DNA from: Sphingobacteriales bacterium
GTDB lineage: Bacteria > Bacteroidota > Bacteroidia > Chitinophagales > UBA2359
DNA length: 64,000 bases
Reading direction: 5' to 3'
NCBI GenBank assembly: GCA_016711285.1
Contig: JADJTG010000013.1
Span: forward strand, 164,001 to 228,000
The notes under the pieces are model-generated. The model saw nothing but the letters and a program-made list of their open reading frames with translations, was not told where the DNA came from and searched no databases. Below, in pieces: positions 27,808 through 38,131 of this stretch. Position 1 is the stretch's first letter. Every line of letters starts with the position of its first letter. Made by a program: the position numbers and the translations under genes.

Positions 27808-29251
27808 ATGCCGGAATAACGATTTCATAATTAGAAATCTGTCGGGCATAGCGCACCGCCATCAGCACATTGAACTCCTGCGAATTGAGCAAAGTTTTTA
27901 CGGCATAATTACTGTCGGTATTGAGCAAATATTCATTGACATTGCTATTAAAACTGATAGTTTCGTTAAAAATCAAATGAACGGCTTGTTTGCTGTTCAT
28001 CACGCCAAAAGAACCATAATAGCCATTGTCGGATTCGGAATATTGTTCTTTTTTCAGTACCGACACCCACTCCAACTCTCCGTTTGGCAACAGCGACAAA
28101 GCCACCACATCATTAAAATAATAGGAACTGATTTGTCGGTCGCGCTGCCCAAAATCATTAAATAAAGAAAAAGTATTATACATCGTGCGAGCACTTACAT
28201 AATACGATTCTGCGAGCATCAGCACACCTCCATCGTTGCGGGGCAATACTCTTTTGGTAATAAAATTATTTAAAGTGTTGTTATTGCCAAAAAGTGTGGT
28301 ATTACCGGATTGTGTTTTTTGAATAGTGTTTTCGTCAAAAGACTTAAAAACGGGTTTTTCCAAATACCATCGGGTGGGAGATACTTTTGTAAAAAAATAG
28401 CCGTTGCTTTGGCTTGCTTGCTGCCGCTCGGTATAAAATCCGCACAAGAGCAAGTTATCGTTGTGTGTGTCGTATTCCATCACCAAATCATTCAAAGTAT
28501 AGGTAAGATTATCGGCGGTAAGTTCTTTTTTGTTGCCTTGCCCATCTATTTGATGAATGCTGAAAGCATCATATAAATCATCATTGGCGGTAATAAAACC
28601 GCGTCTGCTGTGCAAATTACACAAATAAAGTGTACCGTCATTATTGAGTAACCCCAAATGATACTGCCAACCGTCATTAAAAGAAAAAGGAATTTCGTAC
28701 TTTTTTTTAAAGGAACTGTCTATTCCCAAAAAAGTAATTTCATCGAGGCGACCGACACTGGTTATTTTTTTGAGCAACACAATATGCTGTTGATGGTTGT
28801 CGGTAATAAGCTCCCACTGTACGCGTGGCGCAATGAAATCACTTTTATATTCGGTAATAAGGTTTTTTTCGCCCTGCGGATTAAGTTTGAGGCTTAATTG
28901 TTGTACAAACACCTGCTCCATACCATCTTGGCGGAGCGAATAAAATAGTACAAAATTATTCCACTGAGGTAAAATTTCAATGACATTTGCTTTTTTGGAC
29001 TCCAATGGCAAATCGCGCGACCACTCTAATTGCAAGTTGTTGCGATTGTACATTTGTATTTGATGATAGCGGTCACCATACACATATACCGCAATGCCTT
29101 CGGCGGTATTGCCCAACAACGAGTAGCCTTTTACTTTGTTGTTCATTTTGAAAGGGCGCGAAAACTTCACCTCTTGCGCTGCCAAAGGTTCGGCAGCAGC
29201 AGCGAACAGGAATAAAACATTAAAAAGAAAAATAAAAAGGCGCATCATCAT
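27764..29251 (-). CDS. secreted hypothetical protein, probably beta-propeller
   Basis: A 495-residue protein with a signal peptide starting at the Met triplet 29251-29243 and ending near PLAAQ. The rest is a run of short strands with repeating patterns such as GNTAEGIAVYVYGD, YHLGLLNNDGTLYLCNL and NDLVMEYDTHNDNLLLCGFY, which suggests a six- or seven-bladed propeller. No catalytic motif or sorting domain is recognised. It may be periplasmic or surface-exposed. The last 44 bases overlap the symporter on the other strand. Confidence 0.75.
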   Translation of the reverse strand: MMMRLFIFLFNVLFLFAAAAEPLAAQEVKFSRPFKMNNKVKGYSLLGNTAEGIAVYVYGDRYHQIQMYNRNNLQLEWSRDLPLESKKANVIEILPQWNNFVLFYSLRQDGMEQVFVQQLSLKLNPQGEKNLITEYKSDFIAPRVQWELITDNHQQHIVLLKKITSVGRLDEITFLGIDSSFKKKYEIPFSFNDGWQYHLGLLNNDGTLYLCNLHSRRGFITANDDLYDAFSIHQIDGQGNKKELTADNLTYTLNDLVMEYDTHNDNLLLCGFYTERQQASQSNGYFFTKVSPTRWYLEKPVFKSFDENTIQKTQSGNTTLFGNNNTLNNFITKRVLPRNDGGVLMLAESYYVSARTMYNTFSLFNDFGQRDRQISSYYFNDVVALSLLPNGELEWVSVLKKEQYSESDNGYYGSFGVMNSKQAVHLIFNETISFNSNVNEYLLNTDSNYAVKTLLNSQEFNVLMAVRYARQISNYEIVIPAFNYRGEFLLAKVHY

Positions 29252-29701
29252 TACACAGAAAAAAAAACAAATAAAAAAAAACAACTTGGGGCTAAAATCG
29301 TTGCAAAAAACCTCAGTAAATCATACTTGCATACAAAACGAAATTGCGGCGTATTTATGATTCAAACACACCGCAATTTAGGATATTTTTTTATTAAAGA
29401 TGAGGAATTTTTAATACTATGGGCTAATACAACCGTAAAAATATGTCTGTAAAATAAACTGTGCTATTCGTAAAAAATAAATTATTTTAGGATTATAAAC
29501 AACCTCAATACAAAAGCATAAATATTTTTGTAAAAAATAAGATGTTGTTGCTATATTTGTAAAAAGCTGAAAACAACTTATACAACTTTTAAAATATGCC
29601 GGTTGTAATAGCTTACTGCTCCATATTGACTGTATAATATACTTAGTTTTTTGTCAATTTTTGCTTCATTTTTACCAAATTTTTAAAAATCAAATTTTGC
29701 C
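29252..29701. other. 450-base divergent intergenic region
   Basis: AT-rich spacer between the propeller-like gene and pntA. It holds a 9-bp inverted repeat (AAATTGCGG at 29341-29349 with CCGCAATTT at 29371-29379) and a plus-strand TATATTTG promoter box at 29552-29559. No further gene was seen. Confidence 0.45.
29552..29559 (+). promoter_or_regulatory. -7 promoter box for pntA
   Basis: TATATTTG, 143 bases upstream of the pntA start, implying a 5' leader of about 135 bases. Confidence 0.42.
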
Positions 29702-30828
29702 TTGAAAATAGCTGTAGTTAATGAAACACGCCCTGCCGAAAACAGAGTGGCTCTCTCGCCCGATGGTGTAAAACAACTCACCAAAGCGGGTTTTGTATGT
29801 GCAATAGAACGTGGAGCAGGTACGCGCTCTTTTTTGCCGATAGCGACTACGAAGCCGCCGGAGCGCAACTACACAGCGACAAAGCCGCGCTGCTCGCCAC
29901 CGCCGATGTATTGCTCAAAGTAAATGCACCCACCACCGAAGAAGTTGCCACGCTGCGCTCCGAAGCCGTCATTATTTCATTTTTGTATCCCTACACCCAA
30001 GCCGAATTGGTAAAACAACTGCTGCAACAACGCATTACCTCTTTTGCCATGGATGCCGTGCCGCGCATTTCAAGGGCGCAAAAAATGGACGCTCTCAGTT
30101 CTCAGGCGAATTTGGCGGGATATAAAGCGGTGCTGCTCGGTGCTGGTGCGCTGGGCAAAATATTTCCGCTTATGATGACCGCCGCCGGCACCATTACACC
30201 GGCGCGGGTGCTGATTTTTGGGGCAGGGGTGGCGGGTTTGCAGGCAACAGCTACCGCCCGCCGATTGGGTGCAGTGGTGGAAGTAACCGATGTGCGCCCC
30301 GAAACCAAAGAAGAAGTGGAATCCTTGGGCGGAAAATTTTTGATGGTAGAAGGTGGTGGCGTAAAAACAGAGGGCGGCTATGCAAAAGAAGTATCGGCTG
30401 AATTTTTACAAAAACAAAAAGAACTCATCGCTCACCACATCAAAGATGCCGACTTGGTCATTACTACAGCCCTGGTTATCGGCAAAAAAGCTCCTTTGCT
30501 CGTGAGCAGCGATATGATAAAAACGATGAAGCACGGAGCAGTAGTAGTGGATATGGCGGTGGAATCGGGCGGCAACTGCGAATGGAGCGAATTAGACAAA
30601 ATTGTACAGAAAAACGGTGTCACCATCATCGGTCAGTCCAATTTGCCGTCTTTGCTGCCCCTCAATGCCAGCGAATTATACTCCAAAAATATCAGCACTT
30701 TGTTGTTGCATCTTGCCAATAAAGATGGTTTTAGGTGGGAAATGGACGAAGACATCACCAAAGGAAGCATCATCACCCATCGCGGCGAATTGCTCCATAC
30801 CCTCACCAAAGATATTTTGAAATTGTAG
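29702..30828 (+). CDS. pntA: NAD(P) transhydrogenase alpha subunit part 1, one apparent frameshift
   Basis: The catalytic NAD-binding subunit of the proton-translocating transhydrogenase that interconverts NADH and NADPH. It has the N-terminal KIAVVNETRPAENRVALSPD, the AMDAVPRISRAQKMDALSSQ block that separates PntA from alanine dehydrogenase, the Rossmann motif GAGVAGLQATATARRLGA, and TEGGYAKEVS. The frame breaks at a T6 run (29830-29835); with seven T the protein is 375 residues, normal for the split-type alpha subunit without membrane helices. The start is a TTG at 29702, as no in-frame ATG precedes it. No pntAB or pntB follows; a terminator comes next, so the membrane partners must be elsewhere or absent. 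Confidence 0.88.
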
Positions 30829-30864
30829 AAAAAGAAATTTCTCTTTCAATTTTACCTAATCCAC

Positions 30865-30909
30865 AAAAAAAGCCTTCCGTGCATTGTTTTGCGACGGAAG
30901 GCTTTTTTT
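30865..30909. terminator. bidirectional terminator between pntA and the YceI gene
   Basis: Perfect 16-bp inverted repeat, arms 30865-30880 and 30894-30909, with A/T tails on both sides. Confidence 0.9.
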
Positions 30910-30933
30910 TATTAAAATAAATAGAAATTATTA

Positions 30934-31620
30934 TTATTTACTTGCTTCTAAGTTAAAACCTAAAGTAACAGTAGGGCTGATGAATTTATCGCCCAACGAT
31001 TTGTCGTTGCCATAGCTGATACCCCATTGGCTGCGGTCAATGTTAAACAAAGACTCTGATTTTAATGTGGTTGCGTCCATTGTAATTTTTGCAGGAAAAG
31101 TTACACTGTTGGTTTTAGCACCAATAGTGAGATTGCCTGTGATGTTGTGTGTAGCACCTTGCAATACCGTTTTTTCGGCAGGATTGGCAGGGGCTGTATA
31201 AGGAGCTACGCTCGTAATAACAAAAATAGCCGTAGGATATTTGGCAGTATCCAAAAAATCGGGAGAAGTTAAGTGCGCCGCTAATTTGGTATTTCCTTTT
31301 TCGTCCTGATCCAAAGCTTTCAAAGAAGCTACATCAATAATAATATCGCCGCCGGTGATGTTGGTGCCATCTGTTTGGATAGAGCCGCTTTTGAAATCAA
31401 AAGTACCATTGTGTTTGCCCACCGGCTTAGAGCCTATCCAAGTGGCTTTGCTGGTGGCGGTATTGAGTTTATAGGCAGTTCCGGTGGCGGTGGCTTCTGT
31501 AGGTGCTGCTGTTTCTTTGGCAGGCTCTACGGTGGCTTTATCACTTTCGGGTTGGTTTTTGCAACTGTTAACAGTTGCCATCAGGCTCACAAGAGCCAAC
31601 GAAAAAAATATTTTTTTCAT
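30934..31620 (-). CDS. YceI-family lipoprotein
   Basis: A 228-residue protein with a lipobox (VNSC, Cys20) and an Ala/Thr/Glu-rich linker, followed by the YceI lipocalin-like barrel: YKLNTATSKATWIGSKPVGK at about 50-69, NITGGDIIIDVASLKA, LTSPDFLDTAKYPTAIFVIT and the end FNIDRSQWGISYGND. YceI proteins bind isoprenoid chains in the periplasm; some act in stress defence. It shares a bidirectional terminator with pntA. The family call is secure, the ligand unknown. Confidence 0.92.
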   Translation of the reverse strand: MKKIFFSLALVSLMATVNSCKNQPESDKATVEPAKETAAPTEATATGTAYKLNTATSKATWIGSKPVGKHNGTFDFKSGSIQTDGTNITGGDIIIDVASLKALDQDEKGNTKLAAHLTSPDFLDTAKYPTAIFVITSVAPYTAPANPAEKTVLQGATHNITGNLTIGAKTNSVTFPAKITMDATTLKSESLFNIDRSQWGISYGNDKSLGDKFISPTVTLGFNLEASK

Positions 31621-31727
31621 GTTTTTGTTGTTATGTATGTTGGATTTATAGTTGTTTTTTTTCTTTTTAAATAATAACAGTATTCAGATAAATAAATAAA
31701 AAAACAAATTGTTCTATTTATTTTGAA

Positions 31728-32933
31728 TTATATATCGTATTGATGTGGTAATTCGGGATTGATGATTTCGTGCCAAGGTAAGCCATACGTGCCCAACTCT
31801 GCCAAAAACGGGTCGGGATTTAGCTGCTCCACATTCCATACACCCGCTTGCATCCACTTGCCCGTGAGCATCATTTTTGCCCCGAGCATCGCCGGCACTC
31901 CGGTAGTGTAGCTCACCCCCTGCGCCTGCACATCGCGATACGCATCTTGATGTTTGCAGTTGTTGTATATAAAATATGTTTTGTCTTTTCCTTCATATAC
32001 ACCTTTAATCTGGCAACCAATGGAGGTTTCTCCGGTGTAATTTTCGCCCAAAGTACCCGGCTCCGGCAATACCGCCTTCAAAAACTCCAAAGGTATGATG
32101 TCCATTCCCTGAAACTTGATGGGTTTGATGCTCGTCATACCCACATTTTGCAGCACTGTTAAATGCGTGATGTATTGCTGCCCGAAAGTCATCCAAAAAC
32201 GGGCACGGCGCAAAGTAGGGAAGTGTTTTACCAAACTCTCCAACTCCTCATGAAACAACAAGTATGATTCTTTGTATCCCACATTCGGATAATCTATCGG
32301 TTTATGGATGCTCATCGGCGGAATTTCTACCCATTTGCCGTTTTCCCAGTATTTTCCCGGCTGCGTAATTTCGCGAATATTAATTTCGGGGTTGAAATTG
32401 GTGGCAAAGGCTTGTCCGTGGTCGCCGGCATTGCAATCTACTATATCCAAAAAGTGCATTTCGTCAAAATGATGTTTGGCAGCGTAGGCGGTAAATGCCT
32501 GTGTTACGCCCGGGTCGAAGCCGCAGCCCAACAAAGCCATAATACCGCGCGCTTTAAAACGCTCCTGATATGCCCATTGCCAGCTGTATTCAAATTTCGC
32601 TTCGTCTTTAGGCTCGTAGTTGGCGGTATCCAAATAATGCACCCCACATTCCAAACAAGCGTCCATTATCGGCAAATCCTGATATGGCAAAGCTACATTT
32701 ATCACCAATTGGGGCTGAAAACGGCGTATCAACGCTACTACTTCGGCTACATTGTCGGCGTTTACCTGTGCGGTTTGTATTTTTTGTTCGGGTATTTGTG
32801 CAGCGATGGCTTCGCACTTGGAGAGCGTGCGGCTCGCCAGCATAATTTCGCTGAAAACTTCCGGCACACGAGCGCATTTTTTTACAACCACGTTGCTCAC
32901 GCCGCCCGCGCCAATAATCAAAACTTTTGACAT
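31728..32933 (-). CDS. saccharopine dehydrogenase family, probable carboxynorspermidine synthase
   Basis: A 401-residue cytosolic NAD(P)-dependent enzyme. The N-terminal Rossmann fold has IIGAGGVSNVVVKKCA, and the later CGVHYLDTANYEPKDEA, ALLGCGFDPGVTQAF and HFLDIVDCNAGDHG blocks match the LYS1-like carboxynorspermidine (carboxyspermidine) dehydrogenases, which reductively couple aspartate semialdehyde to a diamine in the alternative polyamine route. The decarboxylase that completes the route is not in the window. A TACCTTTG box sits at 33038-33031. Lysine-pathway activity cannot be excluded from sequence alone. Confidence 0.87.
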   Translation of the reverse strand: MSKVLIIGAGGVSNVVVKKCARVPEVFSEIMLASRTLSKCEAIAAQIPEQKIQTAQVNADNVAEVVALIRRFQPQLVINVALPYQDLPIMDACLECGVHYLDTANYEPKDEAKFEYSWQWAYQERFKARGIMALLGCGFDPGVTQAFTAYAAKHHFDEMHFLDIVDCNAGDHGQAFATNFNPEINIREITQPGKYWENGKWVEIPPMSIHKPIDYPNVGYKESYLLFHEELESLVKHFPTLRRARFWMTFGQQYITHLTVLQNVGMTSIKPIKFQGMDIIPLEFLKAVLPEPGTLGENYTGETSIGCQIKGVYEGKDKTYFIYNNCKHQDAYRDVQAQGVSYTTGVPAMLGAKMMLTGKWMQAGVWNVEQLNPDPFLAELGTYGLPWHEIINPELPHQYDI

Positions 32934-33030
32934 AATATGTTTAAATGGATAATATTAAAAACAAAAATGTGAAATATACACTACAAGCCTTATACAATAT
33001 TGTAAAGAGGGCTTTTGAATAAAATGTGTG

Positions 33031-33038
33031 CAAAGGTA
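33031..33038 (-). promoter_or_regulatory. -7 promoter box for the carboxynorspermidine synthase-like gene
   Basis: Minus strand reads TACCTTTG, about 98 bases before the ATG at 32933. Confidence 0.45.
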
Positions 33039-33047
33039 TGTATTATT

Positions 33048-33932
33048 TTATTGCGATATGCCGTTTTGTTGTTGATATTCTTTGTATTTTTCAGTAAAAA
33101 CGGCAGCCATTGCACCCAAGACAAAAGTAATCAGCAACGTTCCCAATACCAACAGGCTGCGCTGGGGTTTGAATTTACGGCTGGCTACGGTAGCTTTTTC
33201 GGTAATGTAAATGGTGGACATATTCATTTGCTGAACTGCCTGCGACTCTTCCAAATTTTCTTTTACGCCCCCAAATTCGTTGAGTTTGCTTTGCAACATT
33301 TTATACAATACTCCACTGCTGATGGTGTCGCGGGGGTTTTCGGCAATGAGGCGGCGCGTGCTGTCGCTCAATGTTTTTACTTCTTGCTGCAAGCGATTGT
33401 GCTGCACCTGAAGCGTTTTTAAAATATCATTCTTTTTTTCAAAAATAATTCCTCTATTTATTTCATCAATTTTATTGGTAATATCATTTGCAAATTGTGC
33501 CGCAAATACGGGGTCTTTGTCTGTTACCTGCACTTCTACTTCGTTATAGGTATTTTTTAGAATTTCGTAATTATTTGTCAATTTTTTCATTACCTTAAAT
33601 TCTGCTTCTTTCGCCGTGCTGTCGATGCCGTAATGTGCATATAAATGGTGCTTCTGTATCAAATATCCATACAAAGCCCCCGACCCACCGATAGACAATA
33701 AACGGTCTATGTCATCTTTTCCGCCAAATAAATACACTTCATTTTTTGAGCCTTCTTTTGGAAAAATAGCGGCACGGTCGAGGAGTGTAGGACTGATGGG
33801 GCGTAAAATAGCAGTAGATTTATATTGATTGGGCAATAACAAACTGATGATAATGCTGCCAACAGTTGCCACTGCACAAGCGATTAAAATGGCTTTGCGC
33901 CATTTCCATAAAATTTGTAAAAGTTCAAACAT
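33048..33932 (-). CDS. Wzz-like chain-length determinant/tyrosine-kinase-adaptor domain protein
   Basis: A 294-residue inner-membrane protein with one helix near each end (about 15-34 and 258-280) and a large periplasmic coiled-coil part between them, the layout of the polysaccharide co-polymerase (Wzz) family. The N-terminal WRKAILIACAVATVGSIIIS and YKSTAILRPIS are typical, as is the second-helix region KPQRSLLVLGTLLITFVLG. Such proteins set the length of surface polysaccharide chains. No export or polymerase genes are adjacent. A TATCTTTG box lies at 34075-34068. Confidence 0.85.
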   Translation of the reverse strand: MFELLQILWKWRKAILIACAVATVGSIIISLLLPNQYKSTAILRPISPTLLDRAAIFPKEGSKNEVYLFGGKDDIDRLLSIGGSGALYGYLIQKHHLYAHYGIDSTAKEAEFKVMKKLTNNYEILKNTYNEVEVQVTDKDPVFAAQFANDITNKIDEINRGIIFEKKNDILKTLQVQHNRLQQEVKTLSDSTRRLIAENPRDTISSGVLYKMLQSKLNEFGGVKENLEESQAVQQMNMSTIYITEKATVASRKFKPQRSLLVLGTLLITFVLGAMAAVFTEKYKEYQQQNGISQ

Positions 33933-34067
33933 GTAAATTTTTGCACTTCGGATTGATGAATAAAGAGGGGATACGGCGTATTTTTATTTACTAAAAATTT
34001 AAAAGATGATAAGATATTTGTAAACGTTGCACGTTCTACACTATCCACAGCTGTTATTTTAAGTCTG

Positions 34068-34075
34068 CAAAGATA
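34068..34075 (-). promoter_or_regulatory. -7 promoter box for the Wzz-like gene
   Basis: Minus strand reads TATCTTTG, about 136 bases before the ATG at 33932. Confidence 0.42.
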
Positions 34076-34137
34076 AGCCGCTTATTTATTTTATCCGAAT
34101 AGCAATGTTTTCATTTCGGTACTGGGGGCTTTCTGGT

Positions 34138-35413
34138 TTATTCTTCGGTATAAGTTTTATGAAAACGTCTTATGATTAAGCCCAAGGGACGGTCGTAATT
34201 GATGTAGTTGATGAACCAATCAAAAAAGGTAATGATTTTGTTGCGAAAACCCACTAATAGTAAAATGTGTACAAACATCCATACAAACCACGCAAATATG
34301 CCTTGAAATTTTACTTTCGGCAAATCTACTACTGCTTTGTTTTTTCCGATGGTTGCCATTACGCCTTTGTTATGATAAGAAAAAGCCTGCAAATCCTGAT
34401 TTTTTTCAAGGCGTTGGAGGTTTTTGGCTAAATGATGCGCTTGTTGTACCGCCACCGGAGCGAGCATCGGCAACCCTTTCGGATTTTCGGTGTCTGTTTG
34501 TGAGGCAACATCGCCAATGGCAAAAATATGGTCGTAACCCTTTACTTGGTTGTAGTCGTTTACCGCTATTCGGTTGCCTCCTACTATGCAATCGGCGGCA
34601 AGCCCCGCCAAAGGATTGCCTTTTACGCCCGCCGTCCAAATTACCGTAGCCGTAGAAAATGTGCCGCCGCCTTTTAAATATATCAAATCAGCGCGGTAGT
34701 CTTCTACCATTGTATTCAATTGTACCTGAATTCCCAAGCGTTGAATATCGCGCAGGCTCATTGCAGAAGCGTGTTCCGACATGGCACTCAGCAAGCGCGG
34801 GGCTGCTTCGAACAATACAATATTCATTTGAGAAAAATCAAGGTTCGGAAAATCTTTCGGAAACACATAGCGTTTCATCTCTGCCAGTGCACCCGCTACC
34901 TCTACTCCCGCCGGACCACCGCCTATAATCGCAATATTCATCAATGTCGCACGTTTGGCGGCATCTTGTGTAATGGCTGCCAACTCCAGATTTTGCATGA
35001 TAAAACTGCGAATATCCAAGGCATTTACTACACTTTTGAGGGGAAATAACTGCTGTTTGATAGGTTCAAAATTGAAAAAATTATTGGTACTGCCCGTTGC
35101 AATCACTAAATAATCGTACTCAAATTCGCCAATGTCGGTGCTGAGTGTGCGGCGGTCGGTGTTGATGCCTTGTACTGCTGCCATCGTGGCACTCTATATT
35201 GCTATATCCCCTGAAAATGCGGCGAACCGGATAGGCAATGCTTGATGCCTCCAAACCACCTGTTGCCACTTGATACAATAATGGCTGAAAACAATGATAA
35301 TTATGCTTATCCAACAACCATACATCAAAGGGTAAATGCTTAAGTTTTTTTGCCAACTCTATTCCACCAAAGCCTGCACCTACAATTATTACTTTTTTGT
35401 GTGCTGTTTTCAT
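34138..35413 (-). CDS. ndh: type II NADH dehydrogenase (NDH-2), one apparent frameshift
   Basis: A membrane-attached FAD enzyme passing electrons from NADH to quinone without pumping protons. The N-terminal frame has the FAD motif IIVGAGFGGIELAKKL and FQPLLYQVATGGLEASSIAY. The second frame has DYLVIATGSTNNFF, the NADH-binding IIGGGPAGVEVAGALAEM, FAIGDVASQ and a hydrophobic C-terminal segment that anchors the protein. The break is near 35185-35190, where one base too many (a GG pair on the plus strand) shifts the frame; with it removed the protein is 424 residues, normal for the family. It lies 63 bases after the GT9 gene on the same strand. Confidence 0.9.
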
Positions 35414-35476
35414 ATCATTAATTTTTATGATAAAATCTTTTATGACGAAAAAGAGGTCAATTATCTTTAATTTTTT

Positions 35477-36525
35477 TTACAAAGGTTGTGCGGTAAAATG
35501 GGGCGTTTGAGGAGGCAAAGAAGGTTGCAGTTGCCGGATTTTTTCTAATACTTCCGCTACACTGATTAAACTCATACAGGTTCGTTCGGGTGATACACAG
35601 TGCAGTTGTGTGCAGGGATTGCAGTGCAACTTGTGATGAATAAAGGTCGCTTTTTTGCCGAAAGGCGCAAAAACATGTGGCTCGCCCGGTCCGAACAAAC
35701 CAATCGTGGGTGCACCCGCCGCCGCCGCTATGTGCATAGGTCCGCTTTCGTTGCCTAACATCAGGTGGGCGCGGCGCACCAAAGCGGCATAATCCATTAA
35801 ACCACCCACTCCCGCAAACGAAAACGTTTCAAAATCCAGTAGTTGGCGCACCGCTTCAATGTCGCTTTGCTCAGTAGCATCGCCTACCCACACAATATGC
35901 CAGTGGTAGTTTTTTTTCAAATATGCGGCTACTTCGGCAAAACGCTGTATGCTCCAGCGGCGCAGGGCTTTTCGCGCTCCGATATGAAACACCGCAAACT
36001 CCCCGATACGATGCTGCTGCAAAAACCATCGGCACAGGCAAGATGCTCGGGGCATAAAAAAAGCTGAATTTGCGGGTCGGCAGGCAAGGGTTGGGTTTTG
36101 AACAAAGGCTGTAATACTTGCAAATTCGTAAATACCTCGTGCGGGTGCTGCTTCTGGAAGAGTTTGTTGTAGAGGCGCACTGTGCCCCTGTCCAAGCGAA
36201 TGTCCGGACGGTGGCGTTGTGCAAAATGGAGCGTTTCCCAAGTGCCGCGCATTTCCACTATCAAATCATAAGAAGAAGAGGAAGAATTTAGTTCGCTTAC
36301 TTGCTCCACAATGCGGTCAAAATAGGGCGTAGGCGCAACTATACTTTTTACAAATGGCTTGCACAACAAAGTAATATGTGCCTTCGGATAGCGGTGACGC
36401 AAGGCTTCGAAAGCAGGTAACGACACAATCATATCGCCGATTTCGTCTAAACGTACTACCAAAATCCGCTTAAAATCGTAACAATGTGCTTTTTTAAAGC
36501 CATTAATGCTACGGCTGAGTAGCAT
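35477..36525 (-). CDS. glycosyltransferase family 9 (heptosyltransferase-like), one apparent frameshift
   Basis: A GT9 enzyme of about 349 residues adding a heptose or related sugar to lipid A core or another cell-surface glycan. The first frame has KRILVVRLDEIGDMIVSLPA and ITLLCKPFVKSIV. The second frame has FHIGARKALRRWSIQRFAEV, then LMLGNESGPMHIAAAAGAPT and IGLFGPGEPHVFAPFG, the donor-binding half. The break is at the A5 run 36021-36025 (plus strand); six A would restore the frame. The start at 36525 is chosen because a TAAATTTG promoter box at 36623-36616 lies between it and the longer TTG-initiated frame from 36663. A cysteine-rich stretch (HCNPCTQLHC) near the end is common in this group. 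Confidence 0.88.
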
Positions 36526-36615
36526 GGAAGCAAAGTAGAGGCGTTTTTCGGAGGGTATCACAAATTGTATAAACGCTGTATGAAAACAGAAAGTTGTTGA
36601 ATGATAAGGTTCGCA

Positions 36616-36623
36616 CAAATTTA
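36616..36623 (-). promoter_or_regulatory. -7 promoter box for the GT9 gene
   Basis: Minus strand reads TAAATTTG about 90 bases before the ATG at 36525. Confidence 0.48.
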
Positions 36624-36733
36624 AAACATTATCGCTTCTCAAACGTGTTTCTTTTATTACCAAAACAGCTTTTTGAATTGCATTCTATCGTTTTTTTACT
36701 CATCTTACAACATCTATACGCAGGAAAAAACCG

Positions 36734-36741
36734 TAACTTTG
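36734..36741 (+). promoter_or_regulatory. -7 promoter box for the aminopeptidase P gene
   Basis: TAACTTTG, 28 bases before the ATG at 36770. Confidence 0.55.
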
Positions 36742-36769
36742 CTTTTTATTAAAAATAATCATTTCAAAA

Positions 36770-38058
36770 ATGAAAAAATACGATTCAATTTCTCCCGAAT
36801 TATTTATACAAAACCGCAAGCGTTTTGCGGCGCAGATGTTGCCCAATTCCATCGCTGTTTTTTATCAAATGACGAAATGCCCCGCAGTGCCGACGGAACT
36901 TTCCCTTTTCGCCAAAATTCCGATATTTTTACCTTTCCGGCATTGACCAAGAAAAAAGCATACTCGTATTATTTCCTGATTGTGCCAAAGAGGGTTTTGA
37001 AGAAGTGCTGTTTTTGCGCGAAACCAACGAACATATCGCCACTTGGGAAGGACACAAATATACCAAAGAACAGGCACAGCAGGTGTCGGGTATAAAAAAA
37101 ATAATGTGGCTCAACCAGTTAGAGCCTGTTTTTTCGGAATTGGTGCAGCTTGCCGAGCATATTTACCTCAACTTAAACGAACACAGCCGCTACGAAAGTG
37201 ATGTGCCTTACAAAGATTTGCGCTTTGCCCGCGAAATGCGTGAGCGTTTTCCTTTGCATGATTTTCGCCGCGCTGCTCCTGTTTTGCACCAAATCCGCTC
37301 CATCAAAAGCGATATTGAAATTGACCTGATGCGCCGAGCTATTGATATTACCGATAAGGCTTTTGACCGCGTGCTTCGTTTCGTAAAACCCGGCGTAACC
37401 GAGTACGAAATAGAAGCCGAAATTGTGCACGAGTATTTGCGACACCGCGCCACCCGTCCAGCTTATGGCAGTATTATTGCTTCGGGTGCAGATTCTTTGC
37501 CTGCATTATACCGATAACAACAAAGTGTGCCAAAATGGTGATATTTTGTTGATGGATTTCGGTGCGGAATATGCCAATTATGCCGCCGATTTATCGCGTA
37601 CTATTCCTGTAAATGGCAGATTTTCGCCGCGCCAACGCGCTGTATATGATGCGGTGCTGCGCGTAAAAATGGCGCTACTGCATTGTTGCGTCCCAGCACG
37701 CTCATAGATGATTATCACCGCGAAGTGGGCAAAATGATGGAAGCGGAATTATTGCAGTTGGGTTTGCTCTCCAAAGCCGATATACAACAACAAAATCCCG
37801 AATGGGCTGCCTATAAAAATATTTTATGCACGGCACTTCGCATTTTTTGGGATTAGATGTGCACGATGTAGGACATAAATATCGCCCCATGCAGCCCGGG
37901 TATGGTATTTACTTGCGAGCCGGGTATTTATATCAAAGAAGAAGGACTGGGCATTCGTTTGGAAAATGATGCTTGTTACTGATAGCGAACCTTTGGATTT
38001 GATGGCGCATATACCAATAGAAGCCGAAGAAATTGAAGATTTGATGAATCGTAAATAA
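36770..38058 (+). CDS. pepP: aminopeptidase P (Xaa-Pro aminopeptidase, M24B), seven apparent frameshifts
   Basis: A cytosolic metallopeptidase that removes an N-terminal residue before proline. Pieces in three frames rebuild a 429-residue protein: N-terminal creatinase-like domain (SPELFIQNRKRFAAQMLP, SADGTFPFRQNSDIFYLSG) and the pita-bread catalytic domain. The five metal ligands are all present: Asp in MDFGAEY, Asp in AADLSRT, His in HGTSHFLGLDVHDVG, Glu in CEPGIY and Glu in GIRLEND. Frame changes fall at T or A runs near 36858, 36926, 37496, 37665 and 37815, a GGG at 37898, and near 37970. Their net effect keeps an exact multiple of three. The density (seven in 1.3 kb) is the highest in the window, so real decay cannot be fully excluded, but intact motifs argue for sequencing errors. 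Confidence 0.85.
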
Positions 38059-38131
38059 AAGCACGAACCTAGCAATACGCTATGTGATAAAATGTTTTTT
38101 TGTAAAAAATTTGTAGAGAAAATACAACAAC

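Noticed and set aside
32985..33014. Palindrome TACAATATTGTA flanked by AAGCC/GGCTT upstream of the carboxynorspermidine synthase-like gene
   Set aside because: Imperfect and short, no T run; could be an operator, but nothing distinguishes it from AT-rich background.
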